Assembly (NCBI GenBank): GCA_002271215.1
Contig: CP018628.1
Span: 2,232,001-2,296,000 of the forward strand
Origin: Lelliottia jeotgali
Lineage (GTDB): Bacteria; Pseudomonadota; Gammaproteobacteria; Enterobacterales; Enterobacteriaceae
DNA length: 64,000 nt
Reading direction: 5' to 3'
Positions within the stretch are counted from its first letter, which is position 1. Each line of letters begins with the position of its first letter. The notes below the pieces were generated by a model that saw only the letters and a program-made list of their open reading frames with translations, made no database searches and was not told the DNA's origin. The position numbers and the translations under genes are program-made. Positions 44,208-53,312 of the stretch are shown here, one piece after another.

Positions 44208-45218
44208 ATGAAGGCTGCTGTCGTAACTCAAGATCATCACGTTGACGTCACTGATAAAACCCTGCGCGCGCTGCAACACGGCGAAGCGTTGCTGAAGATG
44301 GAATGCTGCGGCGTTTGCCACACTGACCTTCACGTAAAAAATGGCGATTTTGGCGATAAAACCGGGGTGATACTCGGCCATGAAGGGATTGGCATTGTCA
44401 AACAAATCGGCCCAGGTGTTACCTCGCTGAAAGTGGGCGATCGCGCAAGCGTCGCGTGGTTCTTCCAGGGCTGCGGCCACTGTGAATACTGTAACTCCGG
44501 TAACGAAACGTTATGTCGTGACGTAAAAAATGCCGGTTATTCCGTTGATGGCGGGATGGCTGAAGAGTGCATCGTCACCGCCGATTACGCGGTCAAAGTA
44601 CCGGACGGACTGGAATCCGCAGCGGCCAGCAGCATCACCTGCGCGGGTGTAACCACCTATAAAGCGGTGAAAATTTCTCACATTAAACCGGGCCAGTGGA
44701 TTGCGATTTACGGTCTGGGTGGGCTCGGCAACCTGGCGCTGCAATACGCGAAAAACGTTTTCAATGCCAAAGTGATCGCCGTGGATGTTAACGACGAACA
44801 ATTGAAACTGGCTGCTGAAATGGGTGCCGATCTGACCATCAACTCCCGCAATGAAGATGCGGCGAAAGTGATTCAGGAAAAAACCGGCGGCGCACACTCC
44901 GCCGTGGTGACGGCTGTCGCGAAAGCGGCGTTTAACTCTGCGGTCGACGCAGTGCGCGCCGGTGGCCGCGTGGTGGCTGTCGGTCTGCCACCAGAAGCCA
45001 TGAGCCTGGATATTCCGCGTCTGGTGCTGGATGGTATTCAGGTGGTCGGTTCGCTGGTCGGAACCCGTCAGGATCTGATCGAAGCCTTCCAGTTTGCCGC
45101 CGAAGGCAAAGTGGTGCCAAAAGTGACAATGCGTCCGCTGGGCGACATCAACGCGATTTTCAAAGAGATGGAACAAGGCCAAATCCGTGGCCGTATGGTG
45201 ATTGATTTCCGTTCTTAA
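44208..45218 (+). CDS. adhP: Ethanol-active alcohol dehydrogenase AdhP
   Basis: A 336-residue zinc-dependent medium-chain dehydrogenase oxidising ethanol and reducing acetaldehyde with NAD(H). Catalytic zinc ligands lie in [10 protein letters not shown] and GHEGIG, the structural zinc in [15 protein letters not shown], and the NAD fold in [16 protein letters not shown]. The match to E. coli AdhP is near-complete. Of several in-frame ATGs, 44208 agrees with E. coli and has GGAGAAA upstream. The 270 bp upstream holds no gene; a TATAAAAC sequence there may be part of its promoter. Confidence 0.96.
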   Translation: MKAAVVTQDHHVDVTDKTLRALQHGEALLKMECCGVCHTDLHVKNGDFGDKTGVILGHEGIGIVKQIGPGVTSLKVGDRASVAWFFQGCGHCEYCNSGNETLCRDVKNAGYSVDGGMAEECIVTADYAVKVPDGLESAAASSITCAGVTTYKAVKISHIKPGQWIAIYGLGGLGNLALQYAKNVFNAKVIAVDVNDEQLKLAAEMGADLTINSRNEDAAKVIQEKTGGAHSAVVTAVAKAAFNSAVDAVRAGGRVVAVGLPPEAMSLDIPRLVLDGIQVVGSLVGTRQDLIEAFQFAAEGKVVPKVTMRPLGDINAIFKEMEQGQIRGRMVIDFRS

Positions 45219-45223
45219 CGGAT

Positions 45224-45733
45224 TCAGGACGGGCTGCGGCGATCCGTAATCCAGTCCTGCACTTCAATCAGGAATGTATCAGGTGCTTTTCGATACATTT
45301 TGCGCGCCAGATCGAGAATGGTGTGGCGCGCCAGTTCTTCTTCCATCCGCTGTTGGGCGCTGTCCATTACCGAACGCACGCCGCACGGCCCGTCGCACAC
45401 CCATGCAGGTGGTGTTTCGTCAAATACCGCCAGACGCTGACGCACTTCCCGGCACTCAAACATTTTCTTTTCGCCATCGATGGCATGAGCCACATCGAGC
45501 ACCGTGATGAGTTCCGCCGGACGCGCGAGCTTAAAGCCACCGCCCTTACCTTCTGAACTGTTCACCAGTCCCGCACGCGACAGACGAGTAAAGATTTTGC
45601 CCAGATAGTCGTAAGGCACACCCTGCAGGTCCGCCATCTCCCTGACGCTTAAATCCCGTTCGTTGCCTTTGGCATCCACCATGCACATCAGACTATGAAT
45701 GGCGTATTCCACACCGGAACTGTAAAAGGCCAT
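45224..45733 (-). CDS. Rrf2-family transcriptional regulator
   Basis: A 169-residue Rrf2 regulator: MAFYSSGVEYAIHSLMCMVDAKGNERDLSVREMADLQGVPYDYLGKIFTRLSRAGLVNSSEGKGGGFKLAR is the winged helix, and three cysteines (MFECREV, VCDGPCGV) could ligate an Fe-S cluster or act as redox thiols, as in IscR and NsrR. ATG 45733 has GGAG upstream. It is divergent from an FAD-dependent oxidoreductase, with a near-perfect palindrome between, and is likely its repressor. Confidence 0.88.
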   Translation of the reverse strand: MAFYSSGVEYAIHSLMCMVDAKGNERDLSVREMADLQGVPYDYLGKIFTRLSRAGLVNSSEGKGGGFKLARPAELITVLDVAHAIDGEKKMFECREVRQRLAVFDETPPAWVCDGPCGVRSVMDSAQQRMEEELARHTILDLARKMYRKAPDTFLIEVQDWITDRRSPS

Positions 45734-45869
45734 GATTAACTCCGCTCTCATTATTCGTGGTTATTATAGCTGTGTTCGCAAGCGAAAAAACAGCCTGTAA
45801 ATTACCTGTTACCTAACCTGCTATTTTTACTGAGCTTTTCATTTTTTATTATTCTAACTCAGAAAAAAG

Positions 45870-45891
45870 TTGTCGCAGTTAACTCCGACAA
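45870..45891. promoter_or_regulatory. Probable Rrf2 operator
   Basis: A 22 bp near-palindrome: TTGTCG, C, AGTTAACT, C, CGACAA. Only one symmetrical position pair is mismatched. It abuts TATAGTT, which may be the -10 of the oxidoreductase gene, so binding would block transcription. Confidence 0.65.
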
Positions 45892-45943
45892 GTATAGTTG
45901 CAGTCAGGTCAGACACAAAGCCTGATGAGCAAAAGGATCGAAG

Positions 45944-47146
45944 ATGAAGAAGCATATTTTAATTGTGGGCAGTGGTTTTTCCGGTATGTGGGCAGCGGTG
46001 AGCGCGGCGCGTCTGGCGGAACTGAACGAGAGCAGCGATCTGCGTATTAGCGTGCTGGCTCCGCAACCCGAGCTACGCGTTCGCCCTCGTTTCTATGAAG
46101 AAAAAGTGGCAGGCCTGGTGGCTCCGCTGACGGATCTCTTTGCCGAATTGGGCATTGAGTATATTCAGGGCAGCGCTGAACGCATTGATACTAAACAGAA
46201 AGCAGTCTGGTATCGCGACAGCCACGGCAACACCACCCTCGCTACTTACGATCGTCTGGTTCTCGCCACAGGCAGTCAGACTAAGCGCTCTCCGGTAGCC
46301 GGTCTGTCTGAATTTGCGTTTGACATCGACCAACTCGAATCCGCACAGGTGTTCGAAAAACACCTCGATGCGCTGGTTCATCAGCCATCCACTCCTGCCC
46401 GTAACACGGTGGTGGTTTGCGGCGGCGGCTTTACCGGCATCGAACTGGCGACCGAATTACCCGCCCGTCTGCGCGCTCGTTTTGGTGAGGATACGCAGAC
46501 TAAAGTTATCGTAGTTGAGCGTGGCGCAACAATCGGTGGTCGTTACAGCGAAGCCCTGCGCGATGTGATTGCGGATGCAAGCGGCGAACTCGGCGTGGAA
46601 TGGCGCTTAAACAGTGAAATCGATACCGTCGATGCAGCCGGTGTGACCCTGAAAAATGGCGATCGCATTGAATCATCCACCGTGGTCTGGACCGCGGGCG
46701 TTGAAGCCCATCCATTGACCACGCAAATTGATGGCGAACGTGATGCTCAGGCACGCCTGCGTGTCAACGAGCTGCTGCAGATCCCCGCGCACCCGGACGT
46801 CTTCGCGACTGGCGACACAGCCCATGCGAAAACGGATGATGTCGGCAACACTGCGCTGATGACCTGTCAGCATGCGATCCAGCTCGGCAAATTTGCCGGA
46901 CACAACGCCGCCGCCAGCCTGCTGAACGTCGAGCCATACCCGTATCGTCAGGTGAATTATGTCACCTGTCTGGATTTGGGTGCCTGGGGCGCGGTGTACA
47001 CCGAGGGATGGGAACAAGAAGTGAAACTGGTGCGTGAAGAGGCGAAAAAACTCAAAATTGCGATTACCAATGAGCTGATCTACCCACCAGCCGCCGACCG
47101 CACAGTGGCCTTTGCCGCCGCCGATCCGCTGGCGAAGTTTGTGTAG
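45944..47146 (+). CDS. FAD/NAD(P)-dependent oxidoreductase (NDH-2-like)
   Basis: A 400-residue pyridine nucleotide-disulfide oxidoreductase-fold protein. FAD-binding ILIVGSGFSGMWAAVSAARL at the N-terminus, NAD-binding VVVCGGGFTGIELATEL at about 165-181, and HPDVFATGDTAHAKT for FAD near residue 290. There is no redox-active CxxC, which places it with type II NADH dehydrogenases and related enzymes. The divergent Rrf2 regulator suggests a response to redox, NO or thiol stress. A strong terminator follows. Confidence 0.85.
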   Translation: MKKHILIVGSGFSGMWAAVSAARLAELNESSDLRISVLAPQPELRVRPRFYEEKVAGLVAPLTDLFAELGIEYIQGSAERIDTKQKAVWYRDSHGNTTLATYDRLVLATGSQTKRSPVAGLSEFAFDIDQLESAQVFEKHLDALVHQPSTPARNTVVVCGGGFTGIELATELPARLRARFGEDTQTKVIVVERGATIGGRYSEALRDVIADASGELGVEWRLNSEIDTVDAAGVTLKNGDRIESSTVVWTAGVEAHPLTTQIDGERDAQARLRVNELLQIPAHPDVFATGDTAHAKTDDVGNTALMTCQHAIQLGKFAGHNAAASLLNVEPYPYRQVNYVTCLDLGAWGAVYTEGWEQEVKLVREEAKKLKIAITNELIYPPAADRTVAFAAADPLAKFV

Positions 47147-47154
47147 TCAATTCC

Positions 47155-47181
47155 ACCGCTCCTCACCGGGAGCGGTTTTTC
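47155..47181 (+). terminator. Intrinsic terminator of the oxidoreductase gene
   Basis: Stem ACCGCTCC (47155-47162) with GGAGCGGT (47169-47176), loop TCACCG, then TTTTTCT. Confidence 0.92.
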
Positions 47182-47290
47182 TATATTCCCGATTTCCGGC
47201 AATCCTTATCTCAATTCCTTTGTTCCCTTGTTTTCAGCCGCGCACGATGATGAATCCGACGCTAAAACAAAGATTACAAAGGAATTCACC

Positions 47291-48910
47291 ATGCAAACCC
47301 CTTTTCGCCTGCCGCTGCTGACGGCGCTGATCATCGCGGGGACCGCCGCGCACGCCGCTGATACGCCGGTTAAAGGCGGGACGCTTGTCTATCTGGAGCA
47401 ACAGGCGCACACCAATCTTTATCCCCCGGCGGGTGGGTTTTATCCAAACGGCGGCATTCTGAATCAGGTCACCGACAAGCTCACCTGGCAGAACCCGAAA
47501 ACGCTGGAAGTTGAGCCGTGGATCGCCGAAAGCTGGTCCACCAACGCCGACAAAACTGAATACACTTTTAAAATTCGTCCCGGGGTGACCTTCTCTGACG
47601 GCACCCCGCTGGATGCCAGTGCGGTGGCTAAAAACTTTGACACCTACGGATTAGGCAACAAAACGCAACGCCTCCCGGTCTCGGAAGTGATCAACAACTA
47701 CGATCGTAGCGAAGTGGTCGATGCACACACCGTGAAGTTTTACTTCAAAAAACCGTCACCGGGCTTCCTGCAAGGGACGGCCACCATCGGTTCCGGACTG
47801 GTTTCATTAAGCACCCTGAAGCGTAACTTCGAAGAACTGGGCGACGCACGCCATATCATTGGCTCTGGTCCGTTTGTCGTAACAGACGAAAAACTCGGTC
47901 GTGAAGTGACGCTCGAAGCGCGCAAAGCGTACCAGTGGGGACCGAAAAATCTCGCGCAGCAAGGCCCGGCGAATCTCGACGGCATCAAATTCATCGTTAC
48001 GCCGGAAGATAGCGTGCGCGTCGGTGCGCTGCTGGCAGGTCAGGCTGATTTTATCCGTCAGGTTCAGGCCTACGATGAGAAACAGGCCACCGATCAGGGC
48101 TATAAAATTTATGCCGCCCCAACGCGCGGCGTGAATGACAGCATCAGCTTCCGACCGGATAACCCGCTGGTGTCAGATATCCGCGTGCGTCAGGCGCTGC
48201 TCCACGCCACCAATGCAAAACAGGTGGTAGAAACTCTCTTCTCGCCCAACTATCCGCAGGCCAAATCGGTGATTGCCGGCTCCGCCGCCGGGTTTGTTGA
48301 CCTTAGCGACAAGCTGACCTTCGACGCAGCGAAAGCTAACGCCCTACTGGACGATGCAGGCTGGAAAGCCGGTGGCGACGGTATTCGAGCTAAAGACGGA
48401 CAACGACTGGCGCTGACCGTTTATGAATCGCTGCCGCAGCCGCAAAACAAAGAGGTGCTGCAACTTGTCGCCCAACAGTGGCGACAGGTCGGCGTGGCAC
48501 TGAGCGTCAAAGCCGGCGATGCGGGCAGCCGCACGCTGGATAATCTCGATCCGTTGAAAACGCCGCTCACCGTGTCAGAAGTGGGACGCGCCGATCCGGA
48601 CGTGGTGAAAAGTATGTTCTACCCGACTAACCGCGATGCGCTGCTGCAAAAAGGCGGCTCCAGCGACAAAGTGAAAAACTTCCGCGACGACAAACTCAAC
48701 GAACTACTGGTGAACATCTCCGCTGAAGTTGATCCGCAAAAACGCCTTCAGTTAACGGGCGATGCCCAGCGCTATTTGCTGGATAACGCTTACGTGATCC
48801 CCATTTTTGAAGAGCCGCAGGTCTTCGCCGGTGCGCCGTGGTTGAAGGGTGTCAACTTCGAAGCGGTAGGTCGTCCGTCGTTCTACGGCGCGTGGATCGA
48901 AAAACACTAA
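47291..48910 (+). CDS. ABC transporter substrate-binding protein, peptide/opine (family 5) type
   Basis: A 539-residue periplasmic binding protein with signal peptide ending AGTAAHAA. Family 5 motifs: LEVEPWIAESWSTNADKTEYTFKIRPGVTFSDGTPLDASAVAKNFDTY and SDIRVRQALLHATN. From memory it belongs to the KPN_01854-type SBP family found beside luciferase-like monooxygenase and peroxidase-like genes. ATG 47291 follows AAAGGAATT; the longer frame has no signal peptide. First gene of a six-gene operon. The ligand is unknown. Confidence 0.88.
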   Translation: MQTPFRLPLLTALIIAGTAAHAADTPVKGGTLVYLEQQAHTNLYPPAGGFYPNGGILNQVTDKLTWQNPKTLEVEPWIAESWSTNADKTEYTFKIRPGVTFSDGTPLDASAVAKNFDTYGLGNKTQRLPVSEVINNYDRSEVVDAHTVKFYFKKPSPGFLQGTATIGSGLVSLSTLKRNFEELGDARHIIGSGPFVVTDEKLGREVTLEARKAYQWGPKNLAQQGPANLDGIKFIVTPEDSVRVGALLAGQADFIRQVQAYDEKQATDQGYKIYAAPTRGVNDSISFRPDNPLVSDIRVRQALLHATNAKQVVETLFSPNYPQAKSVIAGSAAGFVDLSDKLTFDAAKANALLDDAGWKAGGDGIRAKDGQRLALTVYESLPQPQNKEVLQLVAQQWRQVGVALSVKAGDAGSRTLDNLDPLKTPLTVSEVGRADPDVVKSMFYPTNRDALLQKGGSSDKVKNFRDDKLNELLVNISAEVDPQKRLQLTGDAQRYLLDNAYVIPIFEEPQVFAGAPWLKGVNFEAVGRPSFYGAWIEKH

Positions 48911-48920
48911 GGGGGCGATG

Positions 48921-49865
48921 ATGAGCCATTATCTGCTGCGACGGGCCGGGATGGGGCTGCTGGTCCTGTGGGCTGCATTTACCCTCTCCTTCGTGCTGCT
49001 TCAGGTGCTGCCGGGCGACGCGGTGCTGATTAAATTTCAGAACCCGGATTTGGGACTAAGCCCGGCGCAAATCGAAGAGATGCGTGTCGCCTACGGTGCG
49101 GACAGCCCGCTCTGGCAACAGTATTTCCATACTCTGTTTGCCATGCTGCGCGGCGATTTTGGTTTTTCATTACAGGCGGGCGTACCGGTGAGCGAGCTTG
49201 TCGCCAGCAATTTGCCCGACACCCTGAGCCTCGCCCTGCCCGCGTTCGCCCTGGCGGTGGTGCTGGCCTTCGCGCTTGCGTTTGCCGCGCGCTTACCGGG
49301 GCTACGCTGGATAAGCAACGCTCTTCAGTCGGTACCTGTTCTGTTCATTTCGCTGCCAACCTTCTGGCTCGGCATCGCGCTGATTCAACTTTTTTCCTTC
49401 CAGCTACGGCTGATCCCAGTGATTAACCCGTCGCCGCTGCAAGGGCTGATCCTGCCGATCGTTACCGTCGCCATTCCGATCTCCGCGCCGCTGGCGCAAA
49501 TCCTGATGCGCAGTCTCGATCAGGTCTCCGCCCAGCCGTTTGTCGCCGTCGCACGTGCCAAAGGGCTGAGTGAAACCGGCGTTTTGTGGCGTCACGTCAC
49601 GGGTAACGCCCTGCTGCCGGTGCTGAATATCGCCGGCATTTTGCTCGGTGAACTGATCGCCGGGGCGCTGATTACCGAAACCGTCTTTGGCCGCAGCGGT
49701 CTGGGACAGCTCACGCAGCAGGCGGTGAACAATCAGGACATCGCCGTGTTACAGGCGGTGGTGATGATCTCGGCGCTCGGTTTTGTACTGATTAACCTGC
49801 TGGTGGATCTGTTGATGCCGCTGTTTGATCCACGTCTGCAACCCGTCACCGGAGGTGCATCATGA
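48921..49865 (+). CDS. ABC transporter permease, DppB type
   Basis: A 314-residue inner membrane permease with six predicted helices. It starts SHYLLRRAGMGLLVLWAAFTLSFVLLQVLPGD and has the coupling motif QILMRSLDQVSAQPFVAVARAKGLSETGVLWRHVTGNALLPVLNI. Two ATGs are adjacent; the second is better spaced from GGGGG. Eleven bases after the binding protein and overlapping the next permease gene by ATGA. Confidence 0.9.
   Translation: MSHYLLRRAGMGLLVLWAAFTLSFVLLQVLPGDAVLIKFQNPDLGLSPAQIEEMRVAYGADSPLWQQYFHTLFAMLRGDFGFSLQAGVPVSELVASNLPDTLSLALPAFALAVVLAFALAFAARLPGLRWISNALQSVPVLFISLPTFWLGIALIQLFSFQLRLIPVINPSPLQGLILPIVTVAIPISAPLAQILMRSLDQVSAQPFVAVARAKGLSETGVLWRHVTGNALLPVLNIAGILLGELIAGALITETVFGRSGLGQLTQQAVNNQDIAVLQAVVMISALGFVLINLLVDLLMPLFDPRLQPVTGGAS
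49234..49241 (-). other. KOPS motif pointing to dif
   Basis: CCCTGCCC on the plus strand, fitting GGGNAGGG on the minus strand, oriented toward dif; it lies inside the permease gene. Confidence 0.4.
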
Positions 49866-50713
49866 GTCTGGTGGATTATGCCGCCGCGGCGCGAAAGCGC
49901 GTTCCGGCTCTGCAATATCTCAATATACAGCCCGGTTTATGGCTGGCGTGGGGTGTGATTGTTGTTGCCGCCCTGTCCGCGTTCGCCCCCGGCCTGCTCA
50001 CGCAGTACAGCCCGATTGATGGGATCGCAGGCGCACAGCGGCTCGCTCCGCAAGCGGGACACTGGCTAGGAACCGATCAGTTGGGTCGCGACGTTTACGC
50101 TCGCATTGTATATGGCGCATCGCATTCCCTGAGTGCTGCGCTGGCAGCCGTCGCGATGGGATTATTCGTGGGGACGGCAATCGGCGTGATTGCGGGCGCT
50201 TTTGCCGGACGCGTGGAGTCGGTGCTAATGCGCCTGGTCGATGTCCTGCTGTCGATTCCGTCGCTGTTACTTTCCCTGACGGTAATCATTTTGCTCGGTT
50301 TCGGCACCGTGAATGCCGCGATCGCCGTCGGTGTGGCATCGATTGCCAGCTTTGCCCGCCTGGCGCGCGGGGAAGTGGTGCGCATTCGTCACGCGGATTA
50401 CGTCGAAGCGGCCTACGGCAGCGGCGGCACCTTCTGGACGGTGCTGTGGCGACACATTTTGCCGAACTCTCTGACTGCTGTTCTCGCCTTCGCAACGCTC
50501 CAGTTTGGTCAGGCCATTCTTGCCCTCTCAACGCTCAGTTTCCTCGGTTACGGCACCCCGCCGCCGATTCCGGAATGGGGTCTGCTGATCGCCGAAGGAC
50601 GTAACTATCTCTCGACGGCCTGGTGGTTGACCACCTTCCCCGGCATCGTGGTGATCGCCGTGGTACTTGCCACCAACCGTATCAGCCAGCAGTTAAACGG
50701 AGGCCGCTCATGA
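49862..50713 (+). CDS. ABC transporter permease, DppC type
   Basis: A 283-residue permease with about six helices; HWLGTDQLGRDVYARIVYGASHSLSAALAAVAMG and RLARGEVVRIRHADYVEAAYGSGGTFWTVLWRHILPNSL are DppC hallmarks. GGAGG precedes the ATG inside the upstream gene, and its stop overlaps the ATPase start, so the three transporter genes are translationally coupled. Confidence 0.9.
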   Translation: MSLVDYAAAARKRVPALQYLNIQPGLWLAWGVIVVAALSAFAPGLLTQYSPIDGIAGAQRLAPQAGHWLGTDQLGRDVYARIVYGASHSLSAALAAVAMGLFVGTAIGVIAGAFAGRVESVLMRLVDVLLSIPSLLLSLTVIILLGFGTVNAAIAVGVASIASFARLARGEVVRIRHADYVEAAYGSGGTFWTVLWRHILPNSLTAVLAFATLQFGQAILALSTLSFLGYGTPPPIPEWGLLIAEGRNYLSTAWWLTTFPGIVVIAVVLATNRISQQLNGGRS

Positions 50714-52317
50714 CCGTTCTGTCCGTTGAAAATCTGACCTTAAGCTATCGCATTGGCCGCCAGTGGCGCGAAGTCGTGCATAACGTCAGCTTCACCCTGA
50801 AACGCGGCGAAATGCTGGCTTTTGTCGGCGAATCCGGTTCCGGGAAAACCACCACCGCGCAGGCGATTATTGGCCTGCTGGCGGAAAATGCCCGTCGTGA
50901 TAGCGGCAAAATTGTTCTCAACGATGAAGAGATCGGTCAGTGGTCGGCGAAACGGCTCAACAGCCTGCGCGGAGCGCGTATCAGCCTTGTGCCACAGGAC
51001 CCCGGCAACTCACTGAATCCGGTTAAAACCATCGGCGCACAGGTGGGCGAAATCCTGCATATTCACCAGAAAATCACCTCTACTGAGCAGGAAAACCAGG
51101 TGCTGGCCCTGCTGACCAAAGTCGGGCTGAGCCATCCTGAACAGCGCATGAAACAGTATCCGCACCAGCTTTCCGGCGGAATGAAGCAGCGGGTGCTGAT
51201 CGCGATTGCCATCGCCCTGCGCCCGGATCTTATCATCGCCGATGAACCGACCAGCGCGCTGGACGTGACGGTGCAAAAACGGATTCTCGATCTGTTGGAT
51301 ATTCTGCGCCGCGAGTCGGGCACAGCGGTGCTGTTTGTGACGCACGATCTAGCTCTCGCCGCGCAACGTGCCGATCGCTTACTGGTGTTTCGTCACGGCG
51401 AAGTGCAAGAGCACGGCGCGACCGCCGACGTGGTGCGTACCCCGCAGCACGCCTATACCCGTCAGTTGCTGAGCGATTTGCAAGGTTCGCGGTTAACCAT
51501 CGCTCCGGTATCAGGCCATCGGCTGGCATCCGCCGCCATTCGAGCGCAAAACATCAGCAAACAATTTTCGCTCAGCAAAGGTCACGCTTTGCAGGCGCTG
51601 GATAACGTCAGTTTTGACGTGCAACGCGGCAGCACTCATGCACTGGTTGGCGAATCGGGATCGGGGAAAACCACGCTTGCCCGCATTTTGCTGGGGTTCG
51701 AGCAGGCAGACAGCGGGCGCGTCACCATTGATGATATCGATGCGACGCAGCTTAGCGTGGAGGCCCGCCGCCAGCTGCGGCAAAAAATTCAGTTCGTGTA
51801 TCAGAACCCGTTTGCTTCGCTCGACCCACGACAGACGCTGTTTGAAATCATCGAAGAACCGTTAAAAAACTTCGGCAAGGCTGCCAAAGCGGAACGCAAA
51901 ACCCGCGTCGAGGCCGTCACCACGCGGGTCGCCCTGCCGCTGGAACTGTTGAATCGCACGGCGCGCGAACTCTCCGGCGGTCAGCGCCAGCGCGTAGCCA
52001 TCGCCCGCGCCCTCATTCTGGAACCGACGATTCTGGTGCTCGATGAAGCGACTTCTGCGCTGGACGTCACAGTCCAGGCTCAGATTCTTGCCCTGTTGCA
52101 ACAGCTTCAGCAGCAGTTGGGGCTGACCTATCTGTTTATTACCCACGACCTGGCAACCGTTCGTCGCATCGCGCACAGCGTGACGGTGCTTAAGAGCGGC
52201 CAGGTGGTTGAACATGGCACAGTTGAAACGCTTTTCTCCTCACCGCAAAACAGCTACACCCGTGAGCTGATCGACGCCATTCCCCATTTTGCACCCGTTA
52301 CGGAGGAATACGCATGA
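50710..52317 (+). CDS. ABC transporter ATP-binding protein, fused DppD-DppF type
   Basis: A 535-residue protein with two ATPase cassettes in tandem, replacing the usual two separate proteins. Walker A GESGSGKTTTAQ and GESGSGKTTLAR, signatures QLSGGMKQRVLIAIAIAL and ELSGGQRQRVAIARAL, Walker B LIIADEPTSALDVTVQ and ILVLDEATSALDVTVQ. The ATG at 50710 overlaps the permease stop; an in-frame start 29 codons earlier is within the permease gene and unlikely. Confidence 0.93.
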   Translation: MTVLSVENLTLSYRIGRQWREVVHNVSFTLKRGEMLAFVGESGSGKTTTAQAIIGLLAENARRDSGKIVLNDEEIGQWSAKRLNSLRGARISLVPQDPGNSLNPVKTIGAQVGEILHIHQKITSTEQENQVLALLTKVGLSHPEQRMKQYPHQLSGGMKQRVLIAIAIALRPDLIIADEPTSALDVTVQKRILDLLDILRRESGTAVLFVTHDLALAAQRADRLLVFRHGEVQEHGATADVVRTPQHAYTRQLLSDLQGSRLTIAPVSGHRLASAAIRAQNISKQFSLSKGHALQALDNVSFDVQRGSTHALVGESGSGKTTLARILLGFEQADSGRVTIDDIDATQLSVEARRQLRQKIQFVYQNPFASLDPRQTLFEIIEEPLKNFGKAAKAERKTRVEAVTTRVALPLELLNRTARELSGGQRQRVAIARALILEPTILVLDEATSALDVTVQAQILALLQQLQQQLGLTYLFITHDLATVRRIAHSVTVLKSGQVVEHGTVETLFSSPQNSYTRELIDAIPHFAPVTEEYA

Positions 52318-53303
52318 CGCGTAAACGCCTGGGATTCTTTACCCGCCTGCTGGATGATGCCCCGCCCAAAGAGCGCTATCGCCTGGCGACAGAACAGATC
52401 CGCCATGCCGAGCGTTCTGGGTTTGATACCGCCTGGATTGCCCAGCACCATTTCCATGAACGGGAAGGCGGCCTGCCATCACCGCAGGTATTCCTCGCCC
52501 ACGTTGCGGCGCAGACGGAAAAAATTCGACTGGGTACCGCAATTATCACCCTGCCAATGGAGAACCCGCTGCGCGTGGCAGAAGATGCGGCGGTGCTGGA
52601 TTTGCTGGCCGACGGGCGTCTCGAAGTCGGTTTTGGTTCCGGCGGCACGCCGACCTCGTTTTTGCCTTTTGGTCTGACCTTTGAACAGCGCGGCGCGGCA
52701 TTTGCGGATCATTTGCATCTGATTCAGAGCGCCTGGCGCGGGGATTCGCTCACCCATCCAGATAATCATCTTTACCCGCCTGCGCCACAGCTGGCGGAGC
52801 GCGTATGGATCGCGACGTTTTCCGTTGAGGGCGCAGTGCGTGCGGCGCAGGCCGGACACGGGCTGATGTTGTCCCGTACCCAGCCTCGTCCGGCCGATCG
52901 GCTCGATCTCGCTCTCGACCAGATTCAGAACCCGATTGTCGACGCTTATCTCAATGCGTTGCCCTCGGGCGTTGCACCGCGGATTTTGGCCTCTCGCACA
53001 GCATTTGTGGCCGACAGTGATGAGTACGCCCTGAAAGTCGCAACGCCGGGTTTAACCCGACAGGCGCAGGCACATGTTGCAGCGGGTCATGCCGTTTTAG
53101 GTGACAGTGTCACGGATTATATTCGTCAGTTCGACGCCCATATCGGCACGCCACAAACGGTGCTGGCGTCGCTTTCCCAGGATTCGGTCCTCAGACGAGC
53201 AACGGATATTTCATTCCAGGTCCACTCCGTTGAGCCGTCCCATCGGGACACCTTACGTTCGATTGAGCTTATTGCAGAACATATCGCCCTTCATATTCTT
53301 TAA
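52314..53303 (+). CDS. Luciferase-like FMN-dependent monooxygenase
   Basis: A 329-residue flavin-dependent oxidoreductase of the bacterial luciferase superfamily: LGFFTRLLDDAPPKERYRLATEQIRHAERSGFDTAWIAQHHFHEREGGLPSPQVFLAHVAAQTEKIRLGTAIITLPMENPLRVAEDAAVLDLLADGRLEVGFGSG. It resembles the KPN_01858-type LLM family that co-occurs with this transporter type. ATGA overlap with the ATPase gene shows co-translation. It presumably acts on the imported compound; the substrate is not known and no flavin reductase gene is adjacent. Confidence 0.87.
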   Translation: MTRKRLGFFTRLLDDAPPKERYRLATEQIRHAERSGFDTAWIAQHHFHEREGGLPSPQVFLAHVAAQTEKIRLGTAIITLPMENPLRVAEDAAVLDLLADGRLEVGFGSGGTPTSFLPFGLTFEQRGAAFADHLHLIQSAWRGDSLTHPDNHLYPPAPQLAERVWIATFSVEGAVRAAQAGHGLMLSRTQPRPADRLDLALDQIQNPIVDAYLNALPSGVAPRILASRTAFVADSDEYALKVATPGLTRQAQAHVAAGHAVLGDSVTDYIRQFDAHIGTPQTVLASLSQDSVLRRATDISFQVHSVEPSHRDTLRSIELIAEHIALHIL

Positions 53304-53312
53304 GGAGTCCCT

